From Cytobacillus sp. IB215665 (lineage in GTDB: Bacteria > Bacillota > Bacilli > Bacillales > SM2101), in contig NZ_JAXBME010000024.1 in the NCBI RefSeq assembly GCF_033963835.1, positions 1 to 58,218 of the forward strand: DNA of 58,218 nt. Reading direction: 5' to 3'. This document shows positions 30,111 to 39,077 of this stretch, piece by piece; the stretch's first letter is position 1, and the number at the start of each line of letters is the position of its first letter. The notes beneath the pieces are model-generated. The model made no database searches, was not told where the DNA came from, and was given only the letters and a program-made list of their open reading frames with translations. A program made the translations under genes and the position numbers.

Positions 30111-31730
30111 GTGAACATCCATTCCGATTTGCAAAAAAAATTTTTTTTGCAAGGAACAGTTATATTATCTATTGCAGGGATCGTAACTAAGCTACTTAGT
30201 GCAGGATATAGGATACCTTTCCAAAATATTGTTGGAGATATCGGGTTTTATATATATCAACAAATATACCCATTTTACGGAGTATTTTTAACGTTATCAA
30301 CCTATGGGTATCCAGTTATTATTTCTAAGTTACTGATTATTTCATTTGAACAGCAAGATTATAAAAGAGTTAAAAAAGTTGTTGTGGTCTCCTTTTTATC
30401 CTTATTTGTTGCAGGAATCATTTTTTGTAGTGTGTTATATTTTTTTGCAAATAGGATAGCAAGTATTATGGGTGACCCGGAATTAACCATTTTGATTAAA
30501 GTTATTGCTTTTTCATTTTTATTAATGCCATTTATCTCAGTATTAAGAGGTTATTTTCAAGGACAGAAGAATATGGTTCCAACCGCTGTTTCACAAATGG
30601 TTGAACAATTTATTAGAGTAATAACTATTTTAGTATTTTCTATCCTCCTCGTATCACATGGATATGGCATGTATGCTACCGGTGCTGGAGCACTTTTCGG
30701 ATCAATTACAGGTGGATTAACAGCAATTGTAATTTTGATAATATATTATAAGCAAAATAACCTATTACATACAGAACGCCCGTTAATATTTAATAAAAAA
30801 GAAAATGCTGAAATAATTAGGGTCTTATTTATACAAGGGGGACTTATTTGTATTAGTGGGATGATCCTTATCCTCGTTCAATTAGTCGATTCGTTTACGT
30901 TATACTCATTATTAATCTCAAGTGGTATGGGTGACGTTATAGCTAAAGGTGCAAAAGGAGTCTATGATCGTGGATGGCCACTTATTCAATTAGGAACTGT
31001 GGTATCAACATCAATCTCGCTATCTTTAATTCCAATCATTTCTAGTGCATATATCCGTCATAATATACAATCTATTAAAGAGAAGGTTAATTTATCTATC
31101 AGAATTAGCATTGTTGCTGGTGTAGGTGCATCTGTCGGGTTAGCTTTTATTATTGAACCGACAAATATTATGCTCTTTCAAAATAATCAAGGTACAGATG
31201 TGTTAAGGATACAAGGTTTTACTATACTCTTTAGTTCACTTATCTTAACAACTTCATCTATTTTTCAAGGTATGAACAATTACATGATTCCTGCAATTAG
31301 TGTTGTCGTAGCGTTAATTTTAAAAGGGTTGTTAAATGTTCTACTTGTTCCTATTTTAGGAACAAAGGGTGCTGCATTTGCAACTATCATTTCACTATTG
31401 ATAACTGTATTATTTCAGTATTATATATTATATAAGAAATTCCGAGGGTCTATATGCAGAATTAAGGATGTTGTCACCATAATAGAAGCAGCTATAGTAA
31501 TGGGAATAGGTTTATATGTATATATTCAATTTACAAACCTATTGATGGTATTTATTAATAATCGGCTTTTTTCTGCTTTACAAGCAATTACTGCTGTAAT
31601 GATCGGTATTATATTATTTCTCTTCGTCATTATTAAAAGACAAGTTTTTACCCAAAGTGAGCTGTCAATCATTCCATATGGAAATAAGCTAGCCTATTTT
31701 AATAGAGCAAATAAGAAATTAGGTGATTAA
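30111..31730 (+). CDS. yabM: putative polysaccharide/lipid exporter, MATE/MOP flippase family (YabM)
   Basis: A 539-residue membrane protein with about 14 predicted helices, of the MOP flippase group that includes SpoVB and MurJ-like proteins. The first segment, GTVILSIAGIVTKLLSAGYRIPFQNIVGD, is typical of this subfamily. These proteins move lipid-linked sugars across the membrane; the substrate here is unknown. GTG 30111 is 5-6 nt after AAGGGGTGA; TTG 30108 is possible. yabN follows after 2 bp, so the pair is one transcription unit. Confidence 0.88.
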   Translation: MNIHSDLQKKFFLQGTVILSIAGIVTKLLSAGYRIPFQNIVGDIGFYIYQQIYPFYGVFLTLSTYGYPVIISKLLIISFEQQDYKRVKKVVVVSFLSLFVAGIIFCSVLYFFANRIASIMGDPELTILIKVIAFSFLLMPFISVLRGYFQGQKNMVPTAVSQMVEQFIRVITILVFSILLVSHGYGMYATGAGALFGSITGGLTAIVILIIYYKQNNLLHTERPLIFNKKENAEIIRVLFIQGGLICISGMILILVQLVDSFTLYSLLISSGMGDVIAKGAKGVYDRGWPLIQLGTVVSTSISLSLIPIISSAYIRHNIQSIKEKVNLSIRISIVAGVGASVGLAFIIEPTNIMLFQNNQGTDVLRIQGFTILFSSLILTTSSIFQGMNNYMIPAISVVVALILKGLLNVLLVPILGTKGAAFATIISLLITVLFQYYILYKKFRGSICRIKDVVTIIEAAIVMGIGLYVYIQFTNLLMVFINNRLFSALQAITAVMIGIILFLFVIIKRQVFTQSELSIIPYGNKLAYFNRANKKLGD

Positions 31731-31732
31731 TA

Positions 31733-33196
31733 ATGAAGAAAATAACTGTAATAGGTTTAGGAGCTGGCGATTTAGAGCAATTACCTCTAGGAGTTTATCG
31801 ATTGTTACAAAAGGCTGATCATATTTATATAAGAACAAATGAGCACCCAGTCGTACAGGATCTTATGAAAGAAGGACTACATTTTAATTCTTTTGATAAG
31901 GTATATGAAAAATACGATCAATTTGAAGAAGTATACGAAGAGATAGTAAATGTTTTAATTTCAGAAGCGCAGCATAAAGAAATATTATATGCTGTACCTG
32001 GTCATCCATTTGTGGCTGAGAGAACAGTTCAACTATTAGTGGATAAGTGTAGTAAGTATGGTATTGAAATTAATATTGCTGGAGGGCATAGTTTTCTTGA
32101 TTCAACATTTACATCATTGCAAATTGATCCGATCGAAGGGTTTCAGTTTCTAGATGCAACGTCACTACAAAGGCAACAAATTCAATATAATCAACATATT
32201 ATTATATGCCAAGTGTATGATCAATATATTGCATCAGAGGTGAAGCTAACACTTATGGAGGATTTGCCTGATGATTATGAGGTAATGATCCTTACAGCTA
32301 TTGGTAGCGAGGCTGAAGAAGTAAGGAAAGTACCATTATATGAATTGGATCGTCAGACTACTATAAGTAATTTAACAAGTTTATATGTACCTCCTGTAAA
32401 TGATGAGAAATTACTTTATCATACATTTTCTTCGTTACGTTCTGTGATAGCAATTCTTCGTGGGCCAGATGGTTGCCCATGGGATAAAAAACAAACGCAT
32501 CAATCATTAAAGAAATATATTCTCGAAGAAGCATATGAACTTGTAGATGCTATTGAAAATGATGATGTTTGGAATACAATTGAAGAGCTCGGGGATGTAC
32601 TTCTACAAGTTATGTTGCATGCTCAAATTGGAGATGATGACGGATTATTTAACATTGATGATGTGGTTAGAAGTATAACAGAAAAAATGATTCGACGTCA
32701 TCCACATGTTTTTGCAGGTGAAAGAGTAGTTGATAGTGATGAAGTAGTTAATAATTGGGAACAAATTAAGCAAGATGAAAAAAAAGGAATGAAACACCCT
32801 GCATCATTACTTGAGGGGGTCCCAAAGAGCTTACCGGGCTTATTAAGAGCTTATAAATACCAAAAAAAAGCAGCTGATGTGGGGTTTGATTGGGACGATG
32901 TCAGTCCGATGTGGGCTAAAGTGAGGGAAGAAATAGAGGAGTTTCAAGTTGAAGCATCCAATCACAACCAAAAGAATATGCTTACCGAGTTTGGTGATAT
33001 TCTTTTTGCTCTTGTAAATATATCTCGTTATTATAAAATTGATCCGGAAGAAGCGATAACAAATGCAAATAATAAATTTTTTAAGCGATTCCATTTTATT
33101 GAACACACTGTGAGGGATGAAGGGAAAGAGTTTGAATCCTTATCTTTAGAACAATTAGATGAAATTTGGACATCTGCAAAGAAAAAAGGATTATAA
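31733..33196 (+). CDS. yabN: tetrapyrrole-methylase / MazG fusion protein (YabN)
   Basis: A 487-residue two-domain protein. Residues 1-~225 form a SAM-dependent tetrapyrrole methylase-like domain (VIGLGAGDLEQLPLG; AVPGHPFVAERT). The rest is MazG, a nucleoside triphosphate pyrophosphohydrolase, present as two MazG units. The first has CPWDKKQTHQSL and the metal-binding EELGDVLLQVMLHA; the second has EFGDILFALVNISRY. It probably cleans damaged nucleotides; the role of the methylase half is unknown. ATG 31733 is 2 bp after yabM. Confidence 0.93.
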   Translation: MKKITVIGLGAGDLEQLPLGVYRLLQKADHIYIRTNEHPVVQDLMKEGLHFNSFDKVYEKYDQFEEVYEEIVNVLISEAQHKEILYAVPGHPFVAERTVQLLVDKCSKYGIEINIAGGHSFLDSTFTSLQIDPIEGFQFLDATSLQRQQIQYNQHIIICQVYDQYIASEVKLTLMEDLPDDYEVMILTAIGSEAEEVRKVPLYELDRQTTISNLTSLYVPPVNDEKLLYHTFSSLRSVIAILRGPDGCPWDKKQTHQSLKKYILEEAYELVDAIENDDVWNTIEELGDVLLQVMLHAQIGDDDGLFNIDDVVRSITEKMIRRHPHVFAGERVVDSDEVVNNWEQIKQDEKKGMKHPASLLEGVPKSLPGLLRAYKYQKKAADVGFDWDDVSPMWAKVREEIEEFQVEASNHNQKNMLTEFGDILFALVNISRYYKIDPEEAITNANNKFFKRFHFIEHTVRDEGKEFESLSLEQLDEIWTSAKKKGL

Positions 33197-33317
33197 TGAG
33201 AATACTAGGGCGAATACGCATACCCTTCATGTCGTTTTGATAATGTGGTTTATGTTATAAGCTATCGAACTAAAAAGACAGATATGAAATCTAAGATAGA
33301 CGAAAGAAGTGAAAAAT

Positions 33318-33578
33318 ATGAGACTAGATAAATTTCTTAAAGTTTCTCGTTTAATTAAAAGGAGAACACTAGCAAAAGAGGTTGCAGACAAAGGAAGAAT
33401 TTCGATAAATGGTATTCAAGCAAAAGCAAGTTCAACTCTTAAAGTTGGGGATGAACTAACGATTCAATTTGGTCAGAAAGTTGTAACGGTCAAGGTAGAA
33501 AAACTTGTTGAGACAAGTCGTAAAGAAGAAGCTAATGACTTATACACGATTGTTAAGGAAGAGAGAAAAGAGGCGTAA
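33318..33578 (+). CDS. rqcP: ribosome quality control factor RqcP (S4 domain)
   Basis: An 86-residue S4-domain protein (formerly YabO, Hsp15-like) that works with RqcH in adding alanine tails to stalled nascent chains on 50S subunits. The S4 RNA-binding motif, MRLDKFLKVSRLIKRRTLAKEVADKGRISING, spans the first ~60 residues; the tail is charged. I chose ATG 33318, which gives the canonical N-terminus; a GTG at 33309 is in frame. It follows yabN at ~120 bp. Confidence 0.94.
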   Translation: MRLDKFLKVSRLIKRRTLAKEVADKGRISINGIQAKASSTLKVGDELTIQFGQKVVTVKVEKLVETSRKEEANDLYTIVKEERKEA

Positions 33579-33725
33579 AGCACCGCGTTTCCTAACTTAA
33601 TGAACATACGTTGAGCAACTGGTTGCTAAGTTTTATAGGCTTGTTCTAAAATGATTGTCCCGAACATACATTGATATAAATGTTTGCTATGAAGCATGTC
33701 TTCAGCATAAAAGCGAGGGATGATC

Positions 33726-34031
33726 ATGGATCAATATTATGAAGGTAGCTCAAATCAAAAAGGAACGATTAAAGAGCACGACTTAGTAATGAGAGGACGC
33801 AGAATTCTTGACATAACAGGTGTCAAACAGGTTGAAAGCTTTGATAATGAAGAATTTTTGTTAGAAACTGTGATGGGATTTTTAGCTGTTCGTGGCCAAA
33901 ACCTACAAATGAAAAACCTAGATGTTGATAAAGGAATTGTCTCAATTAAAGGGAAAATATTCGATATTGTATATTTAGATGAGCAATATGGGGAGAAGGC
34001 TAAAGGTTTTTTTAGCAAGTTGTTCAAATGA
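33726..34031 (+). CDS. yabP: spore protein YabP
   Basis: A 101-residue YabP/YqfC-family protein expressed in the mother cell, needed with YabQ for spore cortex formation. The block ITGVKQVESFDNEEFLLETVMGFLAVRGQNL and the C-terminal KGKIFDIVYLDEQ are highly conserved. ATG 33726 is 6 nt after GAGGG; ATG 33720 overlaps that site. A CATACATT at 33665 resembles a sigma-E -10, but I see no good -35. The stop overlaps the yabQ start (ATGA). Confidence 0.93.
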   Translation: MDQYYEGSSNQKGTIKEHDLVMRGRRILDITGVKQVESFDNEEFLLETVMGFLAVRGQNLQMKNLDVDKGIVSIKGKIFDIVYLDEQYGEKAKGFFSKLFK

Positions 34032-34678
34032 GTTTAACGACTCAATTTTATACAATGATGTCTATGATTGGTATTGGGAGCTTTTTAGGAGCAGCTCTCG
34101 ATACTTATGGACGCTTTTTACAGAGGTCATACCGAGCAACGTGGTTAGTTTTTATAAATGATATTATGTTTTGGTGTATGCAAGGCTTTATTATATTTTA
34201 TGTTTTGTTACTCGTTAATGAAGGAGAACTTAGGTTTTATATCTTTATAGCTATTTTATGTGGTTATGCTACCTATCGTAGTCTTTTTCAATCGTTATTT
34301 TTAAGCTTGCTGGAATTTGTAATTAAATTAGTAATTTCGACATATCAAATTGTAAAAAAGCTCGTTCACTATATTATCATAAAACCAATTCAATTATTGT
34401 ATCATTTTATTGCTATACTGGTTATAGGGCTTTTAAACATATGCTATACGACTATCCGTTTTCTGGTAAAAGCACTAATTAATGTTGCACAACTATTGTT
34501 TATACCAGTGAACAACCTAGTTAAGTTTGTGTTTCAACTACTCCCTAGCTCTTGGAGAAAGTTTTGTTTAGTTTTTTTAAAAAAACTTGCAGGATATTTT
34601 AAAAAAATAAAGAATGTACAACATATCATAATAAAATGGTGGAAATCAATCCTAAGTTTTTTAAGGAGGAAGTTTTAG
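34028..34678 (+). CDS. yabQ: spore cortex membrane protein YabQ
   Basis: A 216-residue membrane protein of the YabQ family, required for cortex synthesis and found in the outer forespore membrane in B. subtilis. Hydrophobic segments fall at roughly 5-25, 35-60, 65-85, 95-115 and 120-140, followed by a basic cytoplasmic tail. The first residues (MSLTTQFYTMMSMIGIGSFLGAALDTY) are typical. It overlaps yabP by 4 bp, showing coupled translation. divIC starts 2 bp later. Confidence 0.92.
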   Translation: MSLTTQFYTMMSMIGIGSFLGAALDTYGRFLQRSYRATWLVFINDIMFWCMQGFIIFYVLLLVNEGELRFYIFIAILCGYATYRSLFQSLFLSLLEFVIKLVISTYQIVKKLVHYIIIKPIQLLYHFIAILVIGLLNICYTTIRFLVKALINVAQLLFIPVNNLVKFVFQLLPSSWRKFCLVFLKKLAGYFKKIKNVQHIIIKWWKSILSFLRRKF

Positions 34679-34680
34679 AG

Positions 34681-35052
34681 ATGAGTGCGTTACGAAAGCA
34701 GAAGAAAGTTATAGAGCTGCAAACGACATACTCTAGTCAGCATGAGAAAAATCAACAGGTATTAACTAATAAGCGTCGCGGTTTAATGAGACGGTTAGCT
34801 GCTTTGGCATGTCTAGCTGTAGTTACCGCCCTTTTTATTAGTTCTACACTCATCTCTCAATCGAAAATAATTGCAGAAAAGGAAGTTGAGAAACAAAAAC
34901 TTGAATATGAGTTAGCTGATTTGAAAAAAGAGCAATTGTATTTGGAAGGTGAAATTGTTAAGCTTAACGATGATGAGTATATAGGAAAAATTGCTCGAAG
35001 AGATTTTTTTCTATCACAAGAAGGTGAAGTTTTATTTAATACATCTGAGTGA
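34681..35052 (+). CDS. divIC: cell division protein DivIC
   Basis: A 124-residue bitopic septum protein that forms a complex with FtsL and DivIB. It has a basic cytoplasmic head, one membrane segment (about residues 38-60) and an extracellular coiled coil (KIIAEKEVEKQKLEYELADLKKEQ). The end (YIGKIARRDFFLSQEGEVLF) is the conserved DivIC tail. ATG 34681 follows AAGGAGG at 11 nt. An essential division gene thus sits directly behind two sporulation genes, as in B. subtilis. Confidence 0.95.
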   Translation: MSALRKQKKVIELQTTYSSQHEKNQQVLTNKRRGLMRRLAALACLAVVTALFISSTLISQSKIIAEKEVEKQKLEYELADLKKEQLYLEGEIVKLNDDEYIGKIARRDFFLSQEGEVLFNTSE

Positions 35053-35141
35053 AGTTGATTAGTCTTGTTGACACTCAATTTTCAAATTATGTATAATAAA
35101 AAAAATGATTTTTTTATTTTTTAAGGAGGAACACTTTTTTT

Positions 35142-35546
35142 ATGTCGATTGAAGTAGGCAGCAAGTTACAAGGGAAAGTAACAGGTATTACAAATTTTGG
35201 TGCGTTCGTGGAGCTGCCAGAAGGCTCAACAGGTTTAGTTCACATAAGCGAAGTTGCTGACAATTATGTAAAAGATATTAATGAACATCTAAAGGTTGGC
35301 GACGAAGTTGAAGTAAAGGTAATAAATGTTGAGAAAGATGGTAAAATTGGCTTATCAATTAAAAAAGCAAAGGAGTCACCGCGACCTCCTCGTAAAGGCA
35401 GTAATCGCCCTCCAAGGGATTTCCGTCCTAAAGAGAATTTTGAGCAGAAGATGGCTCGTTTCCTAAAAGAAAGTGAAGATCGATTATCATCTTTAAAACG
35501 GAACACAGAGTCAAAACGAGGTGGACGAGGAGCACGAAGAGGATAA
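35142..35546 (+). CDS. yabR: S1 RNA-binding domain protein (YabR)
   Basis: A 134-residue protein with one S1 domain (residues 1-~75: GSKLQGKVTGITNFGAFVEL; GLVHISEVADNYV), like the C-terminal S1 of polynucleotide phosphorylase and related to YugI/GSP13. A Pro- and Arg-rich linker and a basic Gly-Arg tail (RGGRGARRG) follow and probably bind RNA. AAGGAGG lies 13 nt before ATG 35142. Its role is not established. Confidence 0.93.
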   Translation: MSIEVGSKLQGKVTGITNFGAFVELPEGSTGLVHISEVADNYVKDINEHLKVGDEVEVKVINVEKDGKIGLSIKKAKESPRPPRKGSNRPPRDFRPKENFEQKMARFLKESEDRLSSLKRNTESKRGGRGARRG

Positions 35547-35573
35547 CTTGCTGCTGATCATTTTATAGTGCGT

Positions 35574-35752
35574 GTTCAAAAAGGATATAGAAAAACTATT
35601 TCACTGAGATCTATTAAAGATACTATGTTTCGACTTGTTAACGCAGAAACATACGATTCGTATGTGTCCCGCAAAATGGTGGAAAACCTAATAACAATCG
35701 CAAGTAGTATCTTATTCAAGTTTAAACAGTCATTTCTTCTTTCTTTTTGAGC
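35574..35752. repeat. GTTCAAAAAGGA-bounded intergenic element
   Basis: Imperfect inverted ends, GTTCAAAAAGGA (35574-35585) and TCTTTTTGAGC (35742-35752), enclose ~155 bp. A short open frame (35568-35750) runs through it but has no ribosome binding site or recognisable protein, so I do not call it a gene. It resembles a miniature transposable element; no other copy is evident here. Confidence 0.45.
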
Positions 35753-35790
35753 AGCCTCTTATAGATAGTCTGGCAGGTAAAATGTATATC

Positions 35791-35812
35791 AAGCACCCAC
35801 GGGTGCTTTTTT
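35791..35812 (+). terminator. terminator downstream of yabR
   Basis: 7-bp stem AAGCACC (35791-35797) with GGTGCTT (35802-35808), 4-nt loop, then TTTT. It lies beyond the GTTCAAAAAGGA element, ~245 bp after yabR. Confidence 0.8.
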
Positions 35813-35870
35813 ATTGGCTCTCTTCGTAAATTCTATTGCTATTGTTATTATATTTGGCTCTTTAACTTCT
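35813..35870 (+). repeat. main intergenic repeat, left-end fragment G
   Basis: TTGGCTCTCTTCGTAAATTC followed by TATTGCTATTGTTATTATATT matches the left end of the family. Core and right end are absent. It is followed by the tRNA promoter. Confidence 0.6.
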
Positions 35871-35934
35871 AGTTGACGTCATTTGTAAATTTTTAATAAA
35901 TGATATGAAATTAGTTTTTAATGCAATTAAGGTA

Positions 35935-35963
35935 TTGACTAAAATGTTATTCCTTAGTATCAT
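35935..35963 (+). promoter_or_regulatory. sigma-A promoter of the tRNA pair
   Basis: TTGACT (35935-35940), 17 bp, TATCAT (35958-35963). The predicted start is ~10 bp before tRNA-Met. Confidence 0.82.
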
Positions 35964-35980
35964 ATTCTTTGTCGTATTAT

Positions 35981-36054
35981 GGCGGTGTAGCTCAGCTGGC
36001 TAGAGCGTACGGTTCATACCCGTGAGGTCGGGGGTTCGATCCCCTCCGCCGCTA
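35981..36054 (+). tRNA. tRNA-Met (CAT), elongator type
   Basis: A full cloverleaf: acceptor GGCGGTG with CGCCGCT, D arm AGCTCAGCTGGCTAGAGC, anticodon loop TTCATAC, and T arm GGGGG TTCGATC CCCTC. The sequence is that of the elongator, not initiator, Met tRNA of Bacillus, with G1-U72 rather than a C1-A72 mismatch. CCA is not encoded (TTT follows). Confidence 0.96.
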
Positions 36055-36084
36055 TTTAAAAAGTGTCATTTTATCATTTCTTTT

Positions 36085-36156
36085 GGCCCGTTGGTCAAGT
36101 GGTTAAGACACCGCCCTTTCACGGCGGTAACACGGGTTCGAATCCCGTACGGGTCA
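36085..36156 (+). tRNA. tRNA-Glu (TTC)
   Basis: Cloverleaf with acceptor GGCCCGT and ACGGGTC, discriminator A, anticodon loop CTTTCAC and T loop TTCGAAT. It follows tRNA-Met by 30 bp on the same transcript, the same Met-Glu pair as between yabR and spoIIE in B. subtilis. CCA is not encoded. Confidence 0.96.
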
Positions 36157-36163
36157 TCGTTAA

Positions 36164-36192
36164 AGTCAGTTCTTAATGAACTGGTTTTTTTT
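36164..36192 (+). terminator. tRNA operon terminator
   Basis: AGTCAGTTC (36164-36172) with GAACTGGTT (36178-36186), 5-nt loop, then a run of Ts. Confidence 0.85.
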
Positions 36193-36432
36193 ATTAGGTT
36201 ATTTGCGTCAACTTTGTCGTATAAAGTTGATGTGATTGGCATTATTTTAAAGAGCCGGGGTGCGATCAGCTCTAGTTGTATTGTATTCAATAAAAAAACA
36301 TATCTAATTTTCGGTTCGAGAGATAATGACGAAATAAATTATCTGAATATTCGATATTATCATTGTTGGTTTGTGAAAAATAGGATTAAATTCTTCAGAT
36401 TATGTATGCTTATTGTATGTTATTAAGAATTG
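36193..36432. other. gap between tRNA-Glu and spoIIE promoter
   Basis: No gene. It contains an 8-bp hairpin TCAACTTT...AAAGTTGA (36208-36230) and one exact Spo0A box, TGACGAA, at 36327-36333, ~140 bp upstream of the spoIIE -35. The remainder is AT-rich without recognisable structure. Confidence 0.5.
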
Positions 36433-36497
36433 AGTCGAACACTTTTTTATATCTCCATGTTGTTTTGACAAAAAATATTCTGGCTTAGAAGTATAAT
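36433..36497 (+). promoter_or_regulatory. spoIIE promoter, 21-bp spaced, with Spo0A-like boxes
   Basis: TTGACA (36465-36470) and TATAAT (36492-36497) are consensus hexamers but 21 bp apart, so sigma-A alone should use them poorly. AGTCGAA (36433-36439) is one base off the 0A box, and TGACAAA (36466-36472), overlapping the -35, is also one base off. B. subtilis spoIIE is known for the same 21-bp spacing and Spo0A-P activation. Confidence 0.88.
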
Positions 36498-36533
36498 AAC
36501 AACCAACTATAAAAAGTTGGGGAGTGAATAAAT

Positions 36534-39008
36534 ATGGAAAAGACTGAACGGAATGTCATTGAACCTATTACGAACGTGAATTTTAAAAGTACAAAGCTAT
36601 CGTTAGACAGCTGGATTCAAAAGAACAAGCAAAAACTATTAAAAATAATAATTAACAGAGGGGTTCTTATTGTTTTTATTGGCTTTTTACTTGGACGAGC
36701 ATTAATATTAGCAGAAGTTACACCATTCGCATTACCTTTTTTTGCTGCCGTTTATGTCATTCAAAAAAATAGAATCTGGTTAGCCATGCTAGCATTGCTT
36801 GTAGGTGGAATAAGTTTATCTTTTCAAACTTCCATATTCATTCTCACATCAATAGTATTATTTCTATTTTTAAATAGCATAACGAGAAGGTTTAGCAAAG
36901 ATACACTAAAAGTAGTTCCATTCCTCGTGTTCTTATCCTTATGTATGTCCAAGCTCTCAATCTTATATTTTATAAACAACGAAATTGATCTGTATAATTT
37001 GATGTTGGTTGGTGTTGAGTCAGGTCTAGGTTTTATACTGACACTAATATTTCTACAAAGTGTTACGTTAGTTGCATTTCGGAAACGAAAACAAACTTTA
37101 AAAACAGAAGAAATTATTTCCATAATTATATTATTGGCTTCTATCATGACAGGTTTGATTGGTTGGTCTATATATGACTTATCAATTGAATATATTGCTT
37201 CAAGGTATTTTGTTCTCCTACTTGCTTGTGCTGCAGGTGCCACGATTGGAACGACAGTAGGTGTGGTTACCGGGTTAATATTAAGCCTTGCAAATATCGG
37301 AAGTCTATTTCAGATGAGTTTGCTTGCATTTTCTGGATTACTTGGAGGTTTACTAAAAGATGGCCGGAAAATAGGCGTATCAGTTGGACTTCTCATTGGT
37401 ACTCTTTTATTAGGAATGTATAATGACGCTAATCAGCTTCAATTAAGTGTAATTGAATCGTTATTAGCCATTTTTATATTTCTATTAACTCCTCAATCAC
37501 TCATTTCGCAAATCGCAAAATATATACCAGGAACAATTGAAAATATGTCTGAGCAACAACAGTATTTACAAAAAGTAAGAGATGTCACGGCAAGTCGTGT
37601 ATCCCAATTTTCATCAGTTTTTCAAGCATTATCTAGTAGTTTCGAAAATTACAATCAATCTGCTAATCATATGGATGAGGACGTTGAAATTGATTATGTT
37701 TTAAGTAATGTCACAATGAGGACATGCCAATTATGCTATAAAAAAGATCAATGTTGGACGAACAATCTTAATAAAACATATGATTATATGAAGAATATTA
37801 TGCATGAATATGATCAATCCACATTGGAAGAGAATTATCATTTACAGCGTGAGTGGAATAAGCATTGTATAAAACCAGATAAGGTTATAAATGTAATTAA
37901 GGATGAGTTGACATTACATTACGCCAATCAGAAGTTAAAAGAACAAATTCGAGAGAGTAGGAAGCTGGTTGCTGAACAGTTGTTAGGCGTATCCCAGGTG
38001 ATGGGGGACTTTGCTAACGAGATCAAACGGGAAAGAGATAACCATCATGTACAGGAGGAGCAAATATTAGATGCTGTGCAAGGTTTCGGGGTTGAGATAG
38101 GTCATGTCGAAATTTATTGTTTAGAACAAGGAAATATTGACATAGAAATGAGCATTCCATTTTGCAATGGCCGAGGGGAGAGTGAGAAGTTAATTGCACC
38201 TATGCTTTCTGACATTTTAAAGGAGACGATCATTGTTACAAAGGAGGAATGTGCAGCTTATCCTAATGGCTATTGCCAGGCGACATTTGGATCAGCAAAG
38301 ACATACAAAGTTGATACAGGTATTGCTCATGCAGCAAAAGGTGGAGGATTAATATCAGGTGATAGTTACTCAACGATTGAATTAGGTGCAGGGAAATATG
38401 CAATTGCAATTAGTGATGGAATGGGAAATGGCCAGAGAGCCCACCATGAAAGTAATGAGACTCTGGAGTTGTTACAAAAAATTCTAAAGTCTGGGATAGA
38501 AGAAAAAGTAGCGATTAAATCGGTAAACTCTGTTCTTTCTTTAAGAACAACTGATGAGATATTTTCCACCCTCGACCTAGCCATGATTGATTTGCAAGAC
38601 GCGAGTGCTAAATTTTTGAAAATCGGGTCGTCACCTAGCTTTATTAAGAGAGGAGAGAAAGTTATTAGTATTTGTGCTAGTAACTTACCTATGGGAATTA
38701 TTCAAGACTTTGAGGTAGATGTTGTTAGCGAGCAACTGAAAGCAGGGGATCTATTAATTATGATGAGTGACGGAATTTTTGAAGGTCCAAAGCATGTAGA
38801 AAATTACGATATTTGGATGAAGCGAAAAATAAAAGATTTACAAACGAAAGATCCTCAACATGTCGCAGATTTAATTATGGAGGAAGTGATCCGTACTCGT
38901 TCAGGAAACATTGACGATGATATGACAATCGTAGTAGCAAAGGTTGATCATAACACTCCTAAATGGGCTGCAATACCTGCTCATATGTATGAAAAAAAAG
39001 CGCAGTAA
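36534..39008 (+). CDS. spoIIE: stage II sporulation protein E, PP2C phosphatase
   Basis: SpoIIE sits at the polar septum, interacts with FtsZ, and dephosphorylates SpoIIAA to release sigma-F in the forespore. The 824-residue protein has ~10 membrane helices in the first ~330 residues, a central regulatory region with two Cys pairs (CQLCYKKDQC), and a C-terminal PP2C phosphatase (~590-824) with metal-binding Asp in SGDSYS, SDGMGNG and DDDMTIV. ATG 36534 follows GGGGAGTG. Regulation is by the Spo0A-type promoter directly upstream. Confidence 0.98.
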   Translation: MEKTERNVIEPITNVNFKSTKLSLDSWIQKNKQKLLKIIINRGVLIVFIGFLLGRALILAEVTPFALPFFAAVYVIQKNRIWLAMLALLVGGISLSFQTSIFILTSIVLFLFLNSITRRFSKDTLKVVPFLVFLSLCMSKLSILYFINNEIDLYNLMLVGVESGLGFILTLIFLQSVTLVAFRKRKQTLKTEEIISIIILLASIMTGLIGWSIYDLSIEYIASRYFVLLLACAAGATIGTTVGVVTGLILSLANIGSLFQMSLLAFSGLLGGLLKDGRKIGVSVGLLIGTLLLGMYNDANQLQLSVIESLLAIFIFLLTPQSLISQIAKYIPGTIENMSEQQQYLQKVRDVTASRVSQFSSVFQALSSSFENYNQSANHMDEDVEIDYVLSNVTMRTCQLCYKKDQCWTNNLNKTYDYMKNIMHEYDQSTLEENYHLQREWNKHCIKPDKVINVIKDELTLHYANQKLKEQIRESRKLVAEQLLGVSQVMGDFANEIKRERDNHHVQEEQILDAVQGFGVEIGHVEIYCLEQGNIDIEMSIPFCNGRGESEKLIAPMLSDILKETIIVTKEECAAYPNGYCQATFGSAKTYKVDTGIAHAAKGGGLISGDSYSTIELGAGKYAIAISDGMGNGQRAHHESNETLELLQKILKSGIEEKVAIKSVNSVLSLRTTDEIFSTLDLAMIDLQDASAKFLKIGSSPSFIKRGEKVISICASNLPMGIIQDFEVDVVSEQLKAGDLLIMMSDGIFEGPKHVENYDIWMKRKIKDLQTKDPQHVADLIMEEVIRTRSGNIDDDMTIVVAKVDHNTPKWAAIPAHMYEKKAQ

Positions 39009-39077
39009 AGAGTACGAAGTATAAAAACTTTTTATTCAGTCGAAGATGGTAATAACCATTTGAGGAGGGAATAAAAG

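Noticed and set aside
35568-35750. 60-codon open frame downstream of yabR
   Set aside because: No ribosome binding site, no recognisable domain, and it lies within a repeat-like element with inverted ends.
36022-36426. 134-codon open frame across the tRNA genes
   Set aside because: It overlaps both tRNAs and the terminator; the tRNA cloverleaves explain the sequence.
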